Origin: Quercus robur
Taxonomy: Eukaryota; Streptophyta; Magnoliopsida; Fagales; Fagaceae
NCBI RefSeq assembly: GCF_932294415.1
Contig: NC_065536.1
Location: 15,745,974 to 15,809,973, forward strand
Direction of reading: 5' to 3'
DNA length: 64,000 bases
Shown: piece after piece, positions 35,336-46,975 of the stretch
Layout: each line of letters opens with the position of its first letter
Position numbering within the stretch: the first letter of the stretch is position 1
The notes under the pieces: generated by a model
Told to the model about the DNA's origin: nothing
Database searches by the model: none
What the model saw: the letters and a program-made list of their open reading frames with translations, nothing else
Program-made: the position numbers and the translations under genes

Positions 35336-38277
35336 ATGGATTTTCACTTTTTCTATGTGTACTACGACGGGGAGATGTATTATCATGACTTGCATGGGTT
35401 GTCATACCAAGGCTCGAACCAACAGCAAAAATACGTTAAGGTGAAACGTGGGATAGGGCTTATGAACTTGCAACGAAGAATATTGAAGGCGATGGGGTTA
35501 GACCACTCTAGGCATAAGATTTCCATCGTGTATCGAGCACCTCAACGGGTTGTAGACACACAGGTTTTCTACAATTCACTACAATTATCGGGTGGCACCG
35601 AAGTGAAGATGATGTGGGAAATGGTTGCACAAATGGTGGCTCGAGGATTCATTGCTTCGGATCTCTATGTCACTGTTGAGCCCGCCACAGTAGAGGCTGG
35701 AGAGGGTTCAGAACATACTGTTTTGGATGGAAGAGTAGATGAGCACATCGAGTCAATACCAGAAAGATCTTATGAAGGGTGTGTAGAGAACACAGGAGAT
35801 GGGTATGGCAATGAATCGTGGCAGACATTTGCCCATGGGAACTCGATTGAGGAGGAGGAAGGGCCCCAGCAAGTGCATGAAGGAGAGCATTTACCTGATG
35901 ATGAGCTCCATAGGGGCACATCCGACAATAACCCTAATGATCACGGAGTTGGTGATGATGCAACCCATATCGATGTTACTAGGGATGACTTCGAGGAGCT
36001 CCTAGATACCATGGGTGAACATGAGGATGTTGATCATATCGAAGATGTGGTTGTAGAAGAAAATAGAGAGACATGCCCCGGTCCCGATCCTACGCCGGAA
36101 TGGTTCACCCAAAACACTTGGGATAATATGTTTGATCCATCACCGGTTATGCAAGCGGAAGTATTACCATGGACGCCTGGGGAGCAGCCAATTAAAGGGA
36201 TGGTATTCGCAACTAAATTGGCGGTGCGACGTGCGTTGACTTGGTACGCAGTGCGAGATAATTTTAGCTTCAAAACTGAGCATTCAGACTCAGAGAGGCT
36301 TATGGTGAGTTGCGAGGATGATTCCTGTCCATGGTCAGTCCGTGCGATATGTTGCAAGGGAGACAATATCTGGAAGATCGCAAAATGCAAGGGCCCCCAC
36401 ACGTGCGACAAAATTCAGAATGCTCATGATGGTCGGATGATTGATTCGGTGTTCTTATCATATGTACTTGAGCGCTATATACGAGAAGACCCTGCGTATA
36501 AGATAAAGAACTTACGCCACGTTGCTTTGGCAGAGTTAAAACACGAAATATCTTATTACAAGGTATTCTATTCTTTAACTTGCATTATATTTTCAATACA
36601 ACATAGAGACATCAGTCTTTTGGGAAGTATAATCATGATATTTTTTTTCCCAAAACCCATGAATACTTTATATTATGAAAATTGAAATTGAAAAAAGAAA
36701 AGAAAAAAAGGAATGCGGAGCGAAGAAATAATATAGTCTTACAAGTCTTGATTTGTTTTCTTCAAGTTTCTTTATTTAACTTGTATTCATTTCTAACGTA
36801 ATCATTATGGTTCACATACAAGGTATGGGATGCCAAACAAAAGGCCGTTGCATCTATATACGGGGATTTTAAGGAGTCTTATGCGGAGTTGCCGCGTTTT
36901 TTGGCAGGACTGAAGGACGCAAGTCCGGGTACAGAGTATAAGTTAATAGTGGACGATAATTATGAACAGGGAACCTGTACATTCAAGTCCGTATTTTGGG
37001 CGTTTCGTCCATGTATTGTTGGGTTCAAGAAGTGTAGGCCTGTGATTAGCATTGATGCAACCCACCTCTATGGAAAATATAAAGGGAATTTGATGATTGC
37101 AATGGCGACAGATGCTAATAATAAAATTTATCCAGTAGCCTTCGCCGTTGTCGAGAGCGAGAGCACAGAGACTTGGGGTTGGTTCTTGGCTTGTATAAGA
37201 ACGTATGTTACTGACCGGAGACACCTGTGTGTCATATCTGACAGACACCCTGGGATACAAGCTATTTTTAGAGACAATAATCGAGACTTTTCCCTGCGGC
37301 CTCCCATGACAGAACATCGTTACTGCCTTCGTCATCTATGTAGTAACGTCAACACTAGATGGAAGAATGAAACTTTAAAGAATCTAGTATGGAGGGCAGC
37401 AAGTGCTACCCAAGAGCGAAAGTTCAATGCCACCTTCGAGTTAATTGAGAATGTCAACCGGGATGCGCACCAATATCTAAAGGATGTGCCCAAAGAGAAA
37501 TGGGCTCTAAGTTTTGACAAGGGTTATCGTTATGGGGCAATGACGACAAACGTCTCTGAGTGCTTCAATGGTGTTCTAAAGGGTGCTCGTAGCTTGCCCA
37601 TTACGGCAATGGTGAAATACACATGGTTCAAATTGAATTCTTACTTCGATGATCGTCGCAATAAGAGCATAGCACAGTCAAATTCGGGACAAAAATGGAC
37701 TAAATATGCCTTGGATATCTTCATGAGAAATAAGGCGAAGGCGGAGCGTCATAGGGTGACAAGATTGAGCGCGCAACAACAATCATATCAAGTAGATACA
37801 CCGCATAATCCAGAGAGTGCTGGACATGGGGATCACACACATGGAGTTAATTTGTTGCAAAGAAGTTGCACATGTCAAAAATGGAAGTTGTACAAGATAC
37901 CATGTTCACATGTCATTGCAGTTTGTATTAGGTATCGACATGATGCAGAGCAATACATTGACCCATGCTATAGCGTGGATGCACTGTTTCGGAGCTATGC
38001 TCCCGTTTTCCCTGCGTTGAAAGATAGATTATCATGGCCGGATCCTGAAGAAACTCGAAGGGTCCTCCCTAACCCCCGATTGATTCGAGAGAAAGGCCGC
38101 CCTGTCTCAACACGAATCAGGAATGAGATGGACGAGGGTGGGAGACGGCGGAGAACCACACCGTGGAAGGAGGGGGGGAGGAAGGTGCAATGCGGGTTGT
38201 GTGACCAAGAGGGGCATAACCGAAGAACATGCCCTAAGCGGAATGAGGTACCGACAAGTGGTGGTGTCGCAGACTAG
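35336..38277 (+). CDS. MuDR-type MULE transposase (two exons, open)
   Basis: Exons are 35336-36562 and 36823-38277 with a GT-AG intron, giving 893 residues. The open frame extends upstream of 35336 without an ATG, so MDFHFFYVYYDGEM is the first Met that fits. Residues about 1-115 resemble the MuDR N-terminal domain. Residues about 285-355 form the Mutator DNA-binding zinc region (CEDDSCPWSVRAICC...HTC). The MULE catalytic domain has Asp at about residue 487 (VISIDATHLYGKYKGN) and Asp at about 549 (CVISDRHPGI). The third acidic residue is likely near 617 but not certain. A SWIM zinc finger (CTCQKWKLYKIPCSH) starts at about 758 and a CCHC knuckle (CGLCDQEGHNRRTC) at about 866. It would bind the terminal repeats and cut and paste the element. 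It lies between the two palindrome arrays. No internal stop is seen. Confidence 0.92.
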
Positions 38278-39633
38278 GTACGCTAATTTTAAACCGTGGC
38301 ATTCTTCTAAATGCAACTTGAAACAAAATGCATGCTATATGCCATTCAATTATGTATTTTTATAACTTAAGAAAGATTGGAAAAAATTTGAAGGACCAAC
38401 TATGACATATATCGTTAAAATATCATCGTTGCTTGTGTACATGTGGTTCATTCCAATTCCAAAGTTTTGGGACTAAGACTTTCTCTTCTTATGCTTGGTG
38501 TTGATGACTGCATTATTTCTAGTGTTGATTTTGTATGTGTTGGATCATTATGTGTAAAATGCTAATGCCCATTTCTTACAAGTGTTTTTCAATCGTATCA
38601 TCCATTGGATTGAAACAAAAAATAGGATATGATGTGAATGAAGTGATAAGTATTCAAATTCAGCATGCTGAAGTCCCTATTTTTGCAAAATATTTCAACA
38701 ATTGATGGTATTCTAATCAACTCATTTTCCCATTTATCAAGTGCTGTCATTTATCTACCACATTGTTAAAAAAAGTTCAAAAAAGTAGGACTTGTTTTGA
38801 TTTTGTGTAATTATTAGAATGAACTTCCAGATACTAATACTATAGTCTATTTGTTTGATATTACATCATGAGCATGACTACTAGGTTGCTGATTTATCTG
38901 TTTCTGTTGTTTTCCAAAGGATGCTTCTTCACATCGTCTGGAGGCTTGAGGAGTTATGCACACCCCCTTAATGAGGTGAAGCCTGTGCCAAGGGTGGAAA
39001 TTTCTGGTCAGGTGTGTGGTGTAACTTTCACCGTGGATGAAGAGTCGAAGAGGGAAAATGTCGGCATGCCAAGAGTTGGAAGTGCTACCAACTGCTCATC
39101 TAACTACTAATATTGTTATAGTTTCCTTTTATGGCATGGCTATCATTATTAGTGGGCCTTGCCTTTGATCTCCTTTTTGTTATCATACTACTCTCATCTT
39201 GAAAGGCTTGAAATGCTTTTATGGGTGCTTAGATTTATATCCTTTTTAGTACTACCAAAGACATGATTTTATGTTGCTGTACATGTTGCGTAATGTCAAA
39301 CTAAGCCAGGATCTCAAGAAATAATATGATTGCTCTTCAAGACTGATCAATGGTAGATTTCTATTTGATATTTTTCTCCATTTTTATCGCTTCTTGAATC
39401 AGGCTTTGATCATGATAATAATTTCGGTCACATTCTTGATGATAATCAGGGCAGCTAAAGCTTTTCATTGCTTTCCTATTGGTCTGATTCATGATTTACA
39501 ACTTTAAAGTAAATCATCACATGACGGATAAATACTGAAATACTGAAAGACGCAAAAAGAAAAAAATGAAAGAAGATACGAAACCATTCTAATTAAGTCT
39601 CGCCAATTAAAAACAAAAAAGAGAATTACCCAT
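38278..39633. other. Transposase 3' flank
   Basis: AT-rich with no recognised gene. An 80-residue open frame at 38868-39110 has a hydrophobic start but no family match. Confidence 0.4.
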
Positions 39634-40154
39634 GTACTGAGCTTGGTGGACTCGGGTACTAATCTGACAGTCATTTTTTTTCTGTTCTGAAATTTGGTAA
39701 TTCCGGAGTAGGCAGATTGGTACCCGAGCTTGCTAGACTCGGGTACTTCACAAGGTACCCGAGTCCAGGAAACTCGGGTACGAACCTGCCAATTTTCGAA
39801 ATAGGCCTGGGTACCACGTTGACAATTTTGAAAATTGGCAGGTTGGTACCCGAGCTTTCTGGACTCGGGTACCTTGTGAAGTACCCGAGTCTAGCAAGCT
39901 CGGGTACCAAGCTGCAAATGAACAAAATAAGACTGGGTAACCAATGTTGGAAATTGGTAGGTTGGTACCAGAGTTTGGTGGACTCGGGTACTTCACAAGG
40001 TACCCGAGTTCACCAAACTCGGGTACCAACCTGCCAATTTTCAAAATAGGACTGGGTAACCAATGTTGACGATTTTGCAAATTGGCAGGTTGGTACCCGA
40101 GATTTGTGGACTCGGGTACTTCACAAAGTACCCGAGTCCACTAAGCTCGGGTAC
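39634..40154. repeat. Nested palindrome array 2 (eight hairpins plus a degenerate one)
   Basis: The same GTACCCGAG-N9-CTCGGGTAC unit occurs at about 39720, 39756, 39847, 39879, 39965 (one arm mutated), 40000, 40094 and 40128. A degenerate copy lies near 39634. They form four pairs with spacers such as TTCACAAG. Loops of pair 1 (CTTGCTAGA, TCCAGGAAA) are the near reverse complements, in reverse order, of the loops of pair 2 (CTTTCTGGA, TCTAGCAAG). The two pairs are therefore inverted copies. Pairs are separated by CAACCTGCCAATTTTC and its complement, giving dyads of about 100 nt. Confidence 0.9.
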
Positions 40155-40199
40155 CAACCTGCCAACTTGCAAATTTGTCAACATGTACCCAGTCCTATT

Positions 40200-43100
40200 T
40201 TTTTCAGAATTACTTTGGGCTGCACGTGCTAGCCAATACCAACATAGATATACTTGTAAGCTTTTTCACCCATAATATAAATCCCACATCTACAATAAAG
40301 TCCAATTCAGACACATATATATATTATATAGTCATGAAATAATGAAAGAATATTGTTACATGTCATAAAATTAAAACAACATATAAATTACATTCCCATA
40401 TATTTGGACCCACCAGCCATCTAGGAGAGACTCTGGAACGAAGAATAATCCCATTAGTTGTACAAGACATGGAGTAGTACCTGAAAATGAAACCAATTTT
40501 ATTGATGACCATATAGTGACTAGTGAAGGACCAAGAGTGTCTCTCTCTCTACTGTATCTAAGGTAGAGTGCTTATGTTAGTGATTTTTTTTTAGGGAGGG
40601 TAAATAGTAAACACCTAGGCCATCATCTACTCCTAGTGTCCAGACCACATTTGATCCCAAATGCATAAACCTTTCACTCACATTCTTTAAAAATCCCTAA
40701 AGCTTTTTTTTTTTTTTTTGAGAAACCCAATCCACTCATTAAACACTAAAAGTTCCAACTTAACTTATTTTATAATTTGTTATGCTTCCACAAAATACAC
40801 TATTTTTTGCTTCAAATTTATTTCTACTAAGGTGACCCCACTATTTGGACACTTAAGGTAAAGAGCACTGAGCACATAAACTTGTGGAGTATATTCCACT
40901 TCAAAAGTTCTTATGTGATCATTTAATATCAAAAAGTCTACCAAATAACTTAATCAAAACCAAATCTAACCCAAATACCAAAATCAAAACCAATCCAGCC
41001 AAAATACCCAAACCTATATCATATATATTAACCAAAAAAAAAAGAAAAAACCTTTATGGGTAGTGGCAAATTTGTTGGTTATGGGTTCTATAATGAGTAA
41101 CTGGAAACTTTATAGTTGGCATGCTTTTCATAAGAATAACCCACCAAATTGTTCAAACAAATTTTCAAAGGAAGAAAGCATAGTTAACAATAACTAAGGC
41201 GCAAGTTAGAATGGCGCAGATAATAACATTTAGCATCTCTATAAAATTATTTTATGATTTCTCAGGTTTCTTTCTTGACTGTTCAAACTACCAACCCATA
41301 GTAAAATATTTACTGCTTAAGCAACCAATTAAAAAATGTAGCAAATGCAAACAATAACTCAATTGAGCCCCCAATATGATGTGAGAAAATAAAGATCCAA
41401 AGCTTCAAATCAGCAAACTATGATGTGTGAAAATAAAGTGGTGAAAGAATGGAAGTCATATTCATAAAATATAATATGGTCACTCAATTTAGTGCCACTG
41501 ATCTCCTATTCTCTCGCAATACATTTATCAAAAAACTGATAGGCATTTTTGACTAACATTGTTCTTTTGAAAGAAAGGAAAATAACCTCCAAAGACTTTA
41601 TATGCTTTCTCACCAAAGCATCTCTAATGATGCCAACACAAAGTGTGCAGAAAATTATGAAAGGATTAAATGATTATAAACCAACTAAAGATGAATGACC
41701 CATATAGGCTAAGAACTACAATAATACAGTGGAAAAAATGTCCAGATTTAGTGGGGATATTGCAAGCAGAAGAACAAAGACAAAGGCAAACACAAAACTC
41801 AAATGATATGATCCATACAGGCTAAGAATTGCAATAATTCTTTGCATCGGAGTGGTAAAGGTTGGGCATGAGAAAATCAATTCCTAGCTATAAGTAATTA
41901 TAGATATAAACATGTTTAGAACTCTATTTTAAAAGAATCCAGCCACAAGAAATTACAAATGGCTACACATATAATTCCTATGTCATTATTTGTTGTTGAA
42001 AATGTAACTTAATCTAAAATATAACTCAGTTAAATATGATTAAGCAGGATGAGAATGGTATGGACATACCAGAAATATTTCAAGACCAAAGAAGATATTG
42101 TCATTCATCTCTTTGAAGGCTTATAAGATGCAAAGATAAAGTGCATATACTGAGGCTAAACTGTCTACAATACAAAAATAAATATGAACATAGTTAGGCT
42201 ACAACATTTAAGTTGCTCCACATCAAACACGTGGTGAGGGAAACTATCTAAACAAAAGCTAATTGTAAAATCACATTTCAAACAAAACATACATACACAT
42301 GCATTTAGGTTACCAATCTCAGCATGTAATACAAAGTTTGAAGAGTATCAACCCAGACCCACAAACAAAAAGTAAATGATTTTTGTGTTCTATCCTCAGT
42401 TAATAGGTTGAGTCAAAATAATAAACAAATAGATAACATATCTTTCCGATTTCAATGCCTTAAAAACAAATATTTACCAACCAACTAACTAAATTTGAAT
42501 GCTGAAACTAAAACTCTTTTCGATTCTCAATGCATCTATTTGGCTACATTGAACTTAAAAAAAAATAACATTGACTCAAAATTCAATAGAATTCACCCCC
42601 TCACATCATAATCAATAATTGTTCAACAGCTATAGTTTTACATGTAACTAATTATTTATGTAGATTTTTGTCAACTGTGTTTCTTTTGTAAACTAACTCC
42701 AAAACTAATCATAAATTAATCTCAAAAACCAAATCTTGTTGGAATTTGAACATATAGCACAAATTAATCAACCATTTATTAACAAAAGATTAAATTAAGA
42801 ATGGGACAATTAAGGGGGAAATTCATAAAAACTTACCTTTCAAAAATTTTGGTGCTCGTTCTAATGCAATGACGTAATCACTATAATCTGTGAACGCTGT
42901 AACCTATGTATCGCAACTACAAGGAAAAAATTAAATTTGATTTTAATTTTTTTAATAAAAAGCATTCAAATAACTTGACAAAAACGAACAAAGAGAACAT
43001 TAGAAACAAGAACATAGGAAGAAGGAATGAAATAAATACCAATAAAAAAAAATAAAAAAAATAAAAACATAAATAAAAAGGCATGCATGTTGATTTTAAA

Positions 43101-43764
43101 CAGATACCCAAAACGAATGCAACCCAAATAGACAAAAACAAAAACAATTCTAATCCAATTTCTTTAGGCAAAACCCAATATAACCCAAATACCAAAAAAT
43201 AAAAAATAAAAAACAAAAGAACCATCAGTCCGTGCTGACAGTGGAGGCAACCCACAGATTTCAATCTCTACCTTACAGACTCAGACTCTCTCTCAGTTGT
43301 ATAGGTCTATATCATCAGTCCATTTTTTCCCGTTGTTAAAAAATAGAGAGAATGACATGGGATTAGGCAAAAATGGAACCAAATTATGATCAGTGAAACT
43401 TCAAAGTGGAAATATTAGAGAGAGAGAGCATTTACCTATAGTGTGTTAGCTGAAAATACCAAAAAATGGAACCAAATCCCCTTTCTCTATGATCTATTTC
43501 TCTCTCCCTCTTTCAATATCTTCTCACCTTAGAAAGGAGAAACTTCAATTAAACTTACCTACACTAAGTTTCAAAATCACCAACACAACCTCACAAGTCA
43601 CAGCACCCACACAAACAAACTAGTTAAGTTCTTCACAACACATTATTCACCAAAAACTAAAACCCAAATAAAAAACTTAGTGGGAACCACAAATTCAATG
43701 AATTCTAACCCATTCCCATTATCACTGACCCTCATGCAAGAAAAGAAAACAGTCTTATCCACCT
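40200..43764. other. Long gene-free stretch in the MULE
   Basis: I recognise no coding region, RNA gene or known repeat family here. The sequence is AT-rich. A purine-rich stretch at about 43300-43460 (GAGAGAGAG) and C/T-rich text at about 43490-43520 could be the leader of another captured gene. I cannot support this. Confidence 0.35.
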
Positions 43765-44810
43765 ACAGAAACAGATAGAGAACAGCCTCAGAAGAAAATC
43801 ATAATCAAACGGCCCAAAGAAATTATTGACCTGGACCAGGTCAGTCAGGATGGAAGTCCTAGTTTTGAGTTCCGGAAGACTAAAAGAATAGTTGAATTAT
43901 CAAATACTGCAAAGCACGGGAGGTTCTTCTGAAGTTGGATGTTTGTGAGGAGGAGATTGCGAAACTGACTACGTGGCACCGTATTGCTATGATACGCAAA
44001 CTTTCAAGTGAGCAAGCTGCATCGGGGATACAGATTGATCCCACAACTATCAGCAAGTATGCGCGTGGCCAGCAGATGTCATTTCTTCAACTGCAACAGC
44101 AGACAAGGGAGAAGTGTCAGGAGATTTGGGAACGACAAGTTCAGAGTCTTTCTGCCTTAGATCGTGAAAATGAGAGTGACTCTGAAGGAAATAGTGATCT
44201 TGATTCATTTGCTGGGGATTTAGAGAATCTTCTTGATGCAGAGGAATGTGAGGAAGAAGTAGGTAACTATGAGTCAAAGCATGACAAAGCAGATGGTGTT
44301 AAGGGGCTCAAAATGAGAAGGCGCCCATCCATAGCTCAGGCAGAAGAGGAAAATGAAGATGAAGCCGTTGAAGCTGCCGAATTATGCAGGTTACTCATGG
44401 AAGATGATGAGGCTGAGAGGAGGAAGAAGAAAAAGACTAAAGTTGTGAGGGAGGAAACAGGGCTGGCTTTGGGCTTGCAACCAAGTTTTGGTTTTGAGAA
44501 CACAAATCGGATCAAGCAAATTGTCAGTACTGCCCAACCTGATGGGTCCTATTCTTCCAAAGAGATATTTAATAAAGACATGAAGGAGGTAGAAAATGTT
44601 ATTGCGAAAAAAGGCAAGTATGGAAAGCTTTAGGTGAAAGCTTTAACGAAAAAGAATGATATCACAAGTGTTGGTCTAGTCAGTAAGAAAATCAAAATAT
44701 CGGGAGATGAAGTCAAGGTTTTTAAGGACAGGAAATCTGCAAGAGAGAGTTTTGTTTGTGGGGCATGTGGTCAGCTTGGACATATGAGGACAAACAAGAC
44801 AGGAAACATG
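43765..44810 (+). pseudogene. Rearranged, partial TAF1 (TFIID subunit 1) copy
   Basis: At about 43768-43920 the plus strand reads QPQKKIIIKRPKEIIDLDQV and FEFRKTKRIVELSN, then hits a stop. From 43935 another frame reads LTTWHRIAMIRKLSSEQAAS, MSFLQLQQQTREKCQEIWER and SDLDSFAGDLENLLDAEE. After one in-frame TAG at 44631 it continues with ARESFVCGACGQLGHMRTNK, a zinc knuckle. These are conserved parts of plant TAF1, the large TFIID scaffold. In the host protein, as I recall it, the KIIIKRPKE block follows the zinc knuckle, so the order here is inverted. The main 0.9-kb part has no evident introns, and the bromodomain is absent. The copy is non-functional and carried in the MULE. Confidence 0.75.
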
Positions 44811-44934
44811 AAAAATATGGATTTTAGGGTGAGATGGGCAGGGGATGCGCACCCTCAAAACCTTTTTCTTTTTCCCAGAGAATACACACCCCACAACCTT
44901 AATTATGGACTAACCTTTTTTTTGCTGTGAGGTG

Positions 44935-46315
44935 GACTTATTCTAGTAATGATCTCCTTTTCAATAATAGAATCCTAAACTGAATTTATACATTAAGAGA
45001 ATCATGAAGCACATGCAGGAAACACAATTCTTATATGCTGTATATCTCATTGAATCTAGAAACTTTTGCTTGCATTGTATTATTTAGTCTATGTATTGGA
45101 ATTGATACATTCGAGATTATGCAAGACTATACATGAAAGATCCTTTTTTGGCTCTCTTTTTTGCTAGTTTTTTCCTTATCTTATGTGTGCTCTAAAGGTT
45201 GCAGGGAAGTTTATGTTTGTTGTTTCTAATCAAATCCTTCATGACTCATGAGCCTTCTTAATCATTATAAATTCCTTTAAAACTCTTCCTAATCACCTAT
45301 GTTGTCTCTGTTTGAAGAACCTGCTAAGCATTTAGAAATTGAAGTGTATGATGCTGATCAATTAAAAACGCAAACTTAGACTATAAAAAAGAGAGAATCA
45401 AATTAAGGCTTAGATTAGTCTAACCTCTCAAATAAAAGCTAAACTTCCTATAAGACACAACCACTCTGATTTGGAATCCAATTTCAACATCAAGATGTCA
45501 AATTGAGATATGGCAGCTCATGTACACAACAGAAAAACAAGCATGGTAGTCGGAATAGAAGCTTTTGTAAGTAACATTGTCATCAAGGTTTTAACACTGC
45601 ACTTTGCAAAGTTTGGTGAAGCTCAAATTTGAGCAATATCAATTGTAGGTTTATATTTGTTGCCTTTGTTTGCTTCAAGAACTACAATTATACCACCACT
45701 ATTTAGTGTTGAGGGTAAATTGCATTTTTGGTCCCTCAATTTTAAAAGGTTTGATTTTGGTCTTACAAATTTTTAAATTTAGCAATATAATCCCTGTCTA
45801 AAAGCCATGAAAGTTGAAATATTGGAAAAACACCCATTTCCAAGGGCAAGTGCAACTCTACAAACTCAACTAAAATATATGGTTCATATACGTGTATTGA
45901 AAATTTAAAACAAAAACCAAGACATGGAATTGCAGCGCCAAAACCAGTTGGATTAGTGAAAATTAAGAGAAAAAGAACTCAAATTTTTCGGAGAGAGAGA
46001 GCTTACAAAGCGCCATTGAAGGGGAAATGGTCCGCGTGGCGACTCTGTGAAATGAAATTGAAAACCCTAATTGGTCGGAGACAGGGAGAAGAAAGGGCGA
46101 AGAAGAAGATGAGGACGAAGACGACGTCGCACCACTGTCACCCAACGGAAAAGGCCATTACCATCGCTCCTCCAACAACCACCACTTTCCCTTCTCCTAT
46201 TCCCTCAGGCGCGACGGCGACGGAGACCACGATTCCACTCCCCCGGCCATCATCGATACGCGAATTAGCCTTACAAATTATGCATAAAAATACCCACAAA
46301 TTAGCCTCAGAAGTG
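44935..46315. other. MULE interior before the right TIR
   Basis: Mostly gene-free. At about 45960-46260 the sequence becomes GC-richer. On the minus strand it resembles a plant 5' leader plus a short open start (MALCKLSLSEKFE at about 45990-46030), possibly a captured first exon. I cannot name the donor gene. A copy of the 'GGTAAATT...TTTTGGTCC' repeat lies at about 45719-45800. Confidence 0.35.
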
Positions 46316-46966
46316 AATGATGCCCCTCTGTTTGAAATACCCATAAAAATACCCATAAAAATACCCACAAAAATACCCACAATATGGCTTAGTAAGTTTA
46401 ACATTTCTATGCATAAAAATAACAAATTTACAAACAAAAATACCCACAAGCTAAACATGCAAGCTGAGCGAGACATACCTTGTGAGAGGGAGACCGAGAG
46501 CGAGACGGAGACGGAGAATGAAGCAGATCGCGAGATTGAGAGGGAGAATGGGAGTATTTGCGAGATTGAGAGGCAGAATGAGAGTATTTGTGTGGAAATA
46601 GCTTTAGATTGAGAGGGAGATAACGAGATTGAGAGAGGGAGATAGCGAGATTGAGAGGTTTGGTTTGTGGGTATGTTTTGCTCTGTTCTTGGTTGGGTAT
46701 TGTGGGTAACAGAAGGTTTAAGTGTGGGGTAATAGGGAGAGATGGCTGAGCAGTACTCGAGCTTCATGAGCTCGGGTACCAAGTTTATTTTTTAAATTTT
46801 TCTGTTCCAACGTTCCAACGTCAGGTGCCACGCTGGAACAGAAATATGGGGTACTCGAGCTCTCCAAGCTCGAGTACGCCCAAAAGTGGTACTTCCCTAA
46901 ATATTTCCCAAACAGTGTTTCGGGCCTAAATATTTTAAAAAACAATGCTAATGGGCCAAAATCGCC
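46316..46966 (-). repeat. Right terminal inverted repeat of the MULE
   Basis: Its 651 bp are the inverted match of 23017-23679 and 12 bp shorter because of one minisatellite unit. They carry the same two hairpins (about 46755-46782 and 46851-46877). Confidence 0.92.
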
Positions 46967-46975
46967 GAAATAGAA
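46967..46975. repeat. 9-bp target-site duplication, right
   Basis: GAAATAGAA directly abuts the right MULE end and is identical to 23008-23016. One base further lies the exon 2 acceptor of the split CYSTM-like gene. Confidence 0.9.

Larger units (their letters stand above)
23017..46966. mobile_element. Mutator-like element of about 24 kb with transposase, PMD gene and captured host fragments
   Basis: The ends are perfect inverted copies starting GGCGATTTTGGCCCATTAGC, within terminal inverted repeats of about 0.65 kb. An identical 9-bp GAAATAGAA flanks both ends, the target duplication length typical of Mutator. The interior holds an open MuDR-type transposase (35336-38277), an open PMD gene (26768-29653) and two hairpin arrays. 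It also holds pieces of the host genes bS20c, SPA3/4-like, NT-C2/coiled-coil and TAF1. The terminal repeats differ only by one 12-bp minisatellite unit as far as I can read, so the insertion is recent. Most MULEs are under 10 kb, so this one is unusually large. One alternative is that the transposase block is a second element nested inside a PMD-bearing one. I found no inner target duplication to support that. Confidence 0.88.

Noticed and set aside
38868-39110. 80-residue open frame with a hydrophobic start after the transposase
   Set aside because: There is no family match, splice context or conservation that I can see.
32614-40154. Inner MULE bounded by the two palindrome arrays
   Set aside because: I found no matching target duplication or GG-type termini at the outer edges of the arrays. 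It is kept only as an alternative explanation.
39717-40275. Open frames through palindrome array 2
   Set aside because: Same reason: repeat-driven frames on both strands.
42917-43264. 115-codon minus-strand frame rich in Phe and Leu
   Set aside because: A product of A/T-rich sequence with no domain. It is judged non-coding.
46138-46315. Plus- and minus-strand frames in the GC-richer block inside the right TIR border
   Set aside because: They could be a captured 5' leader, but no protein family could be recognised, so no gene is called.
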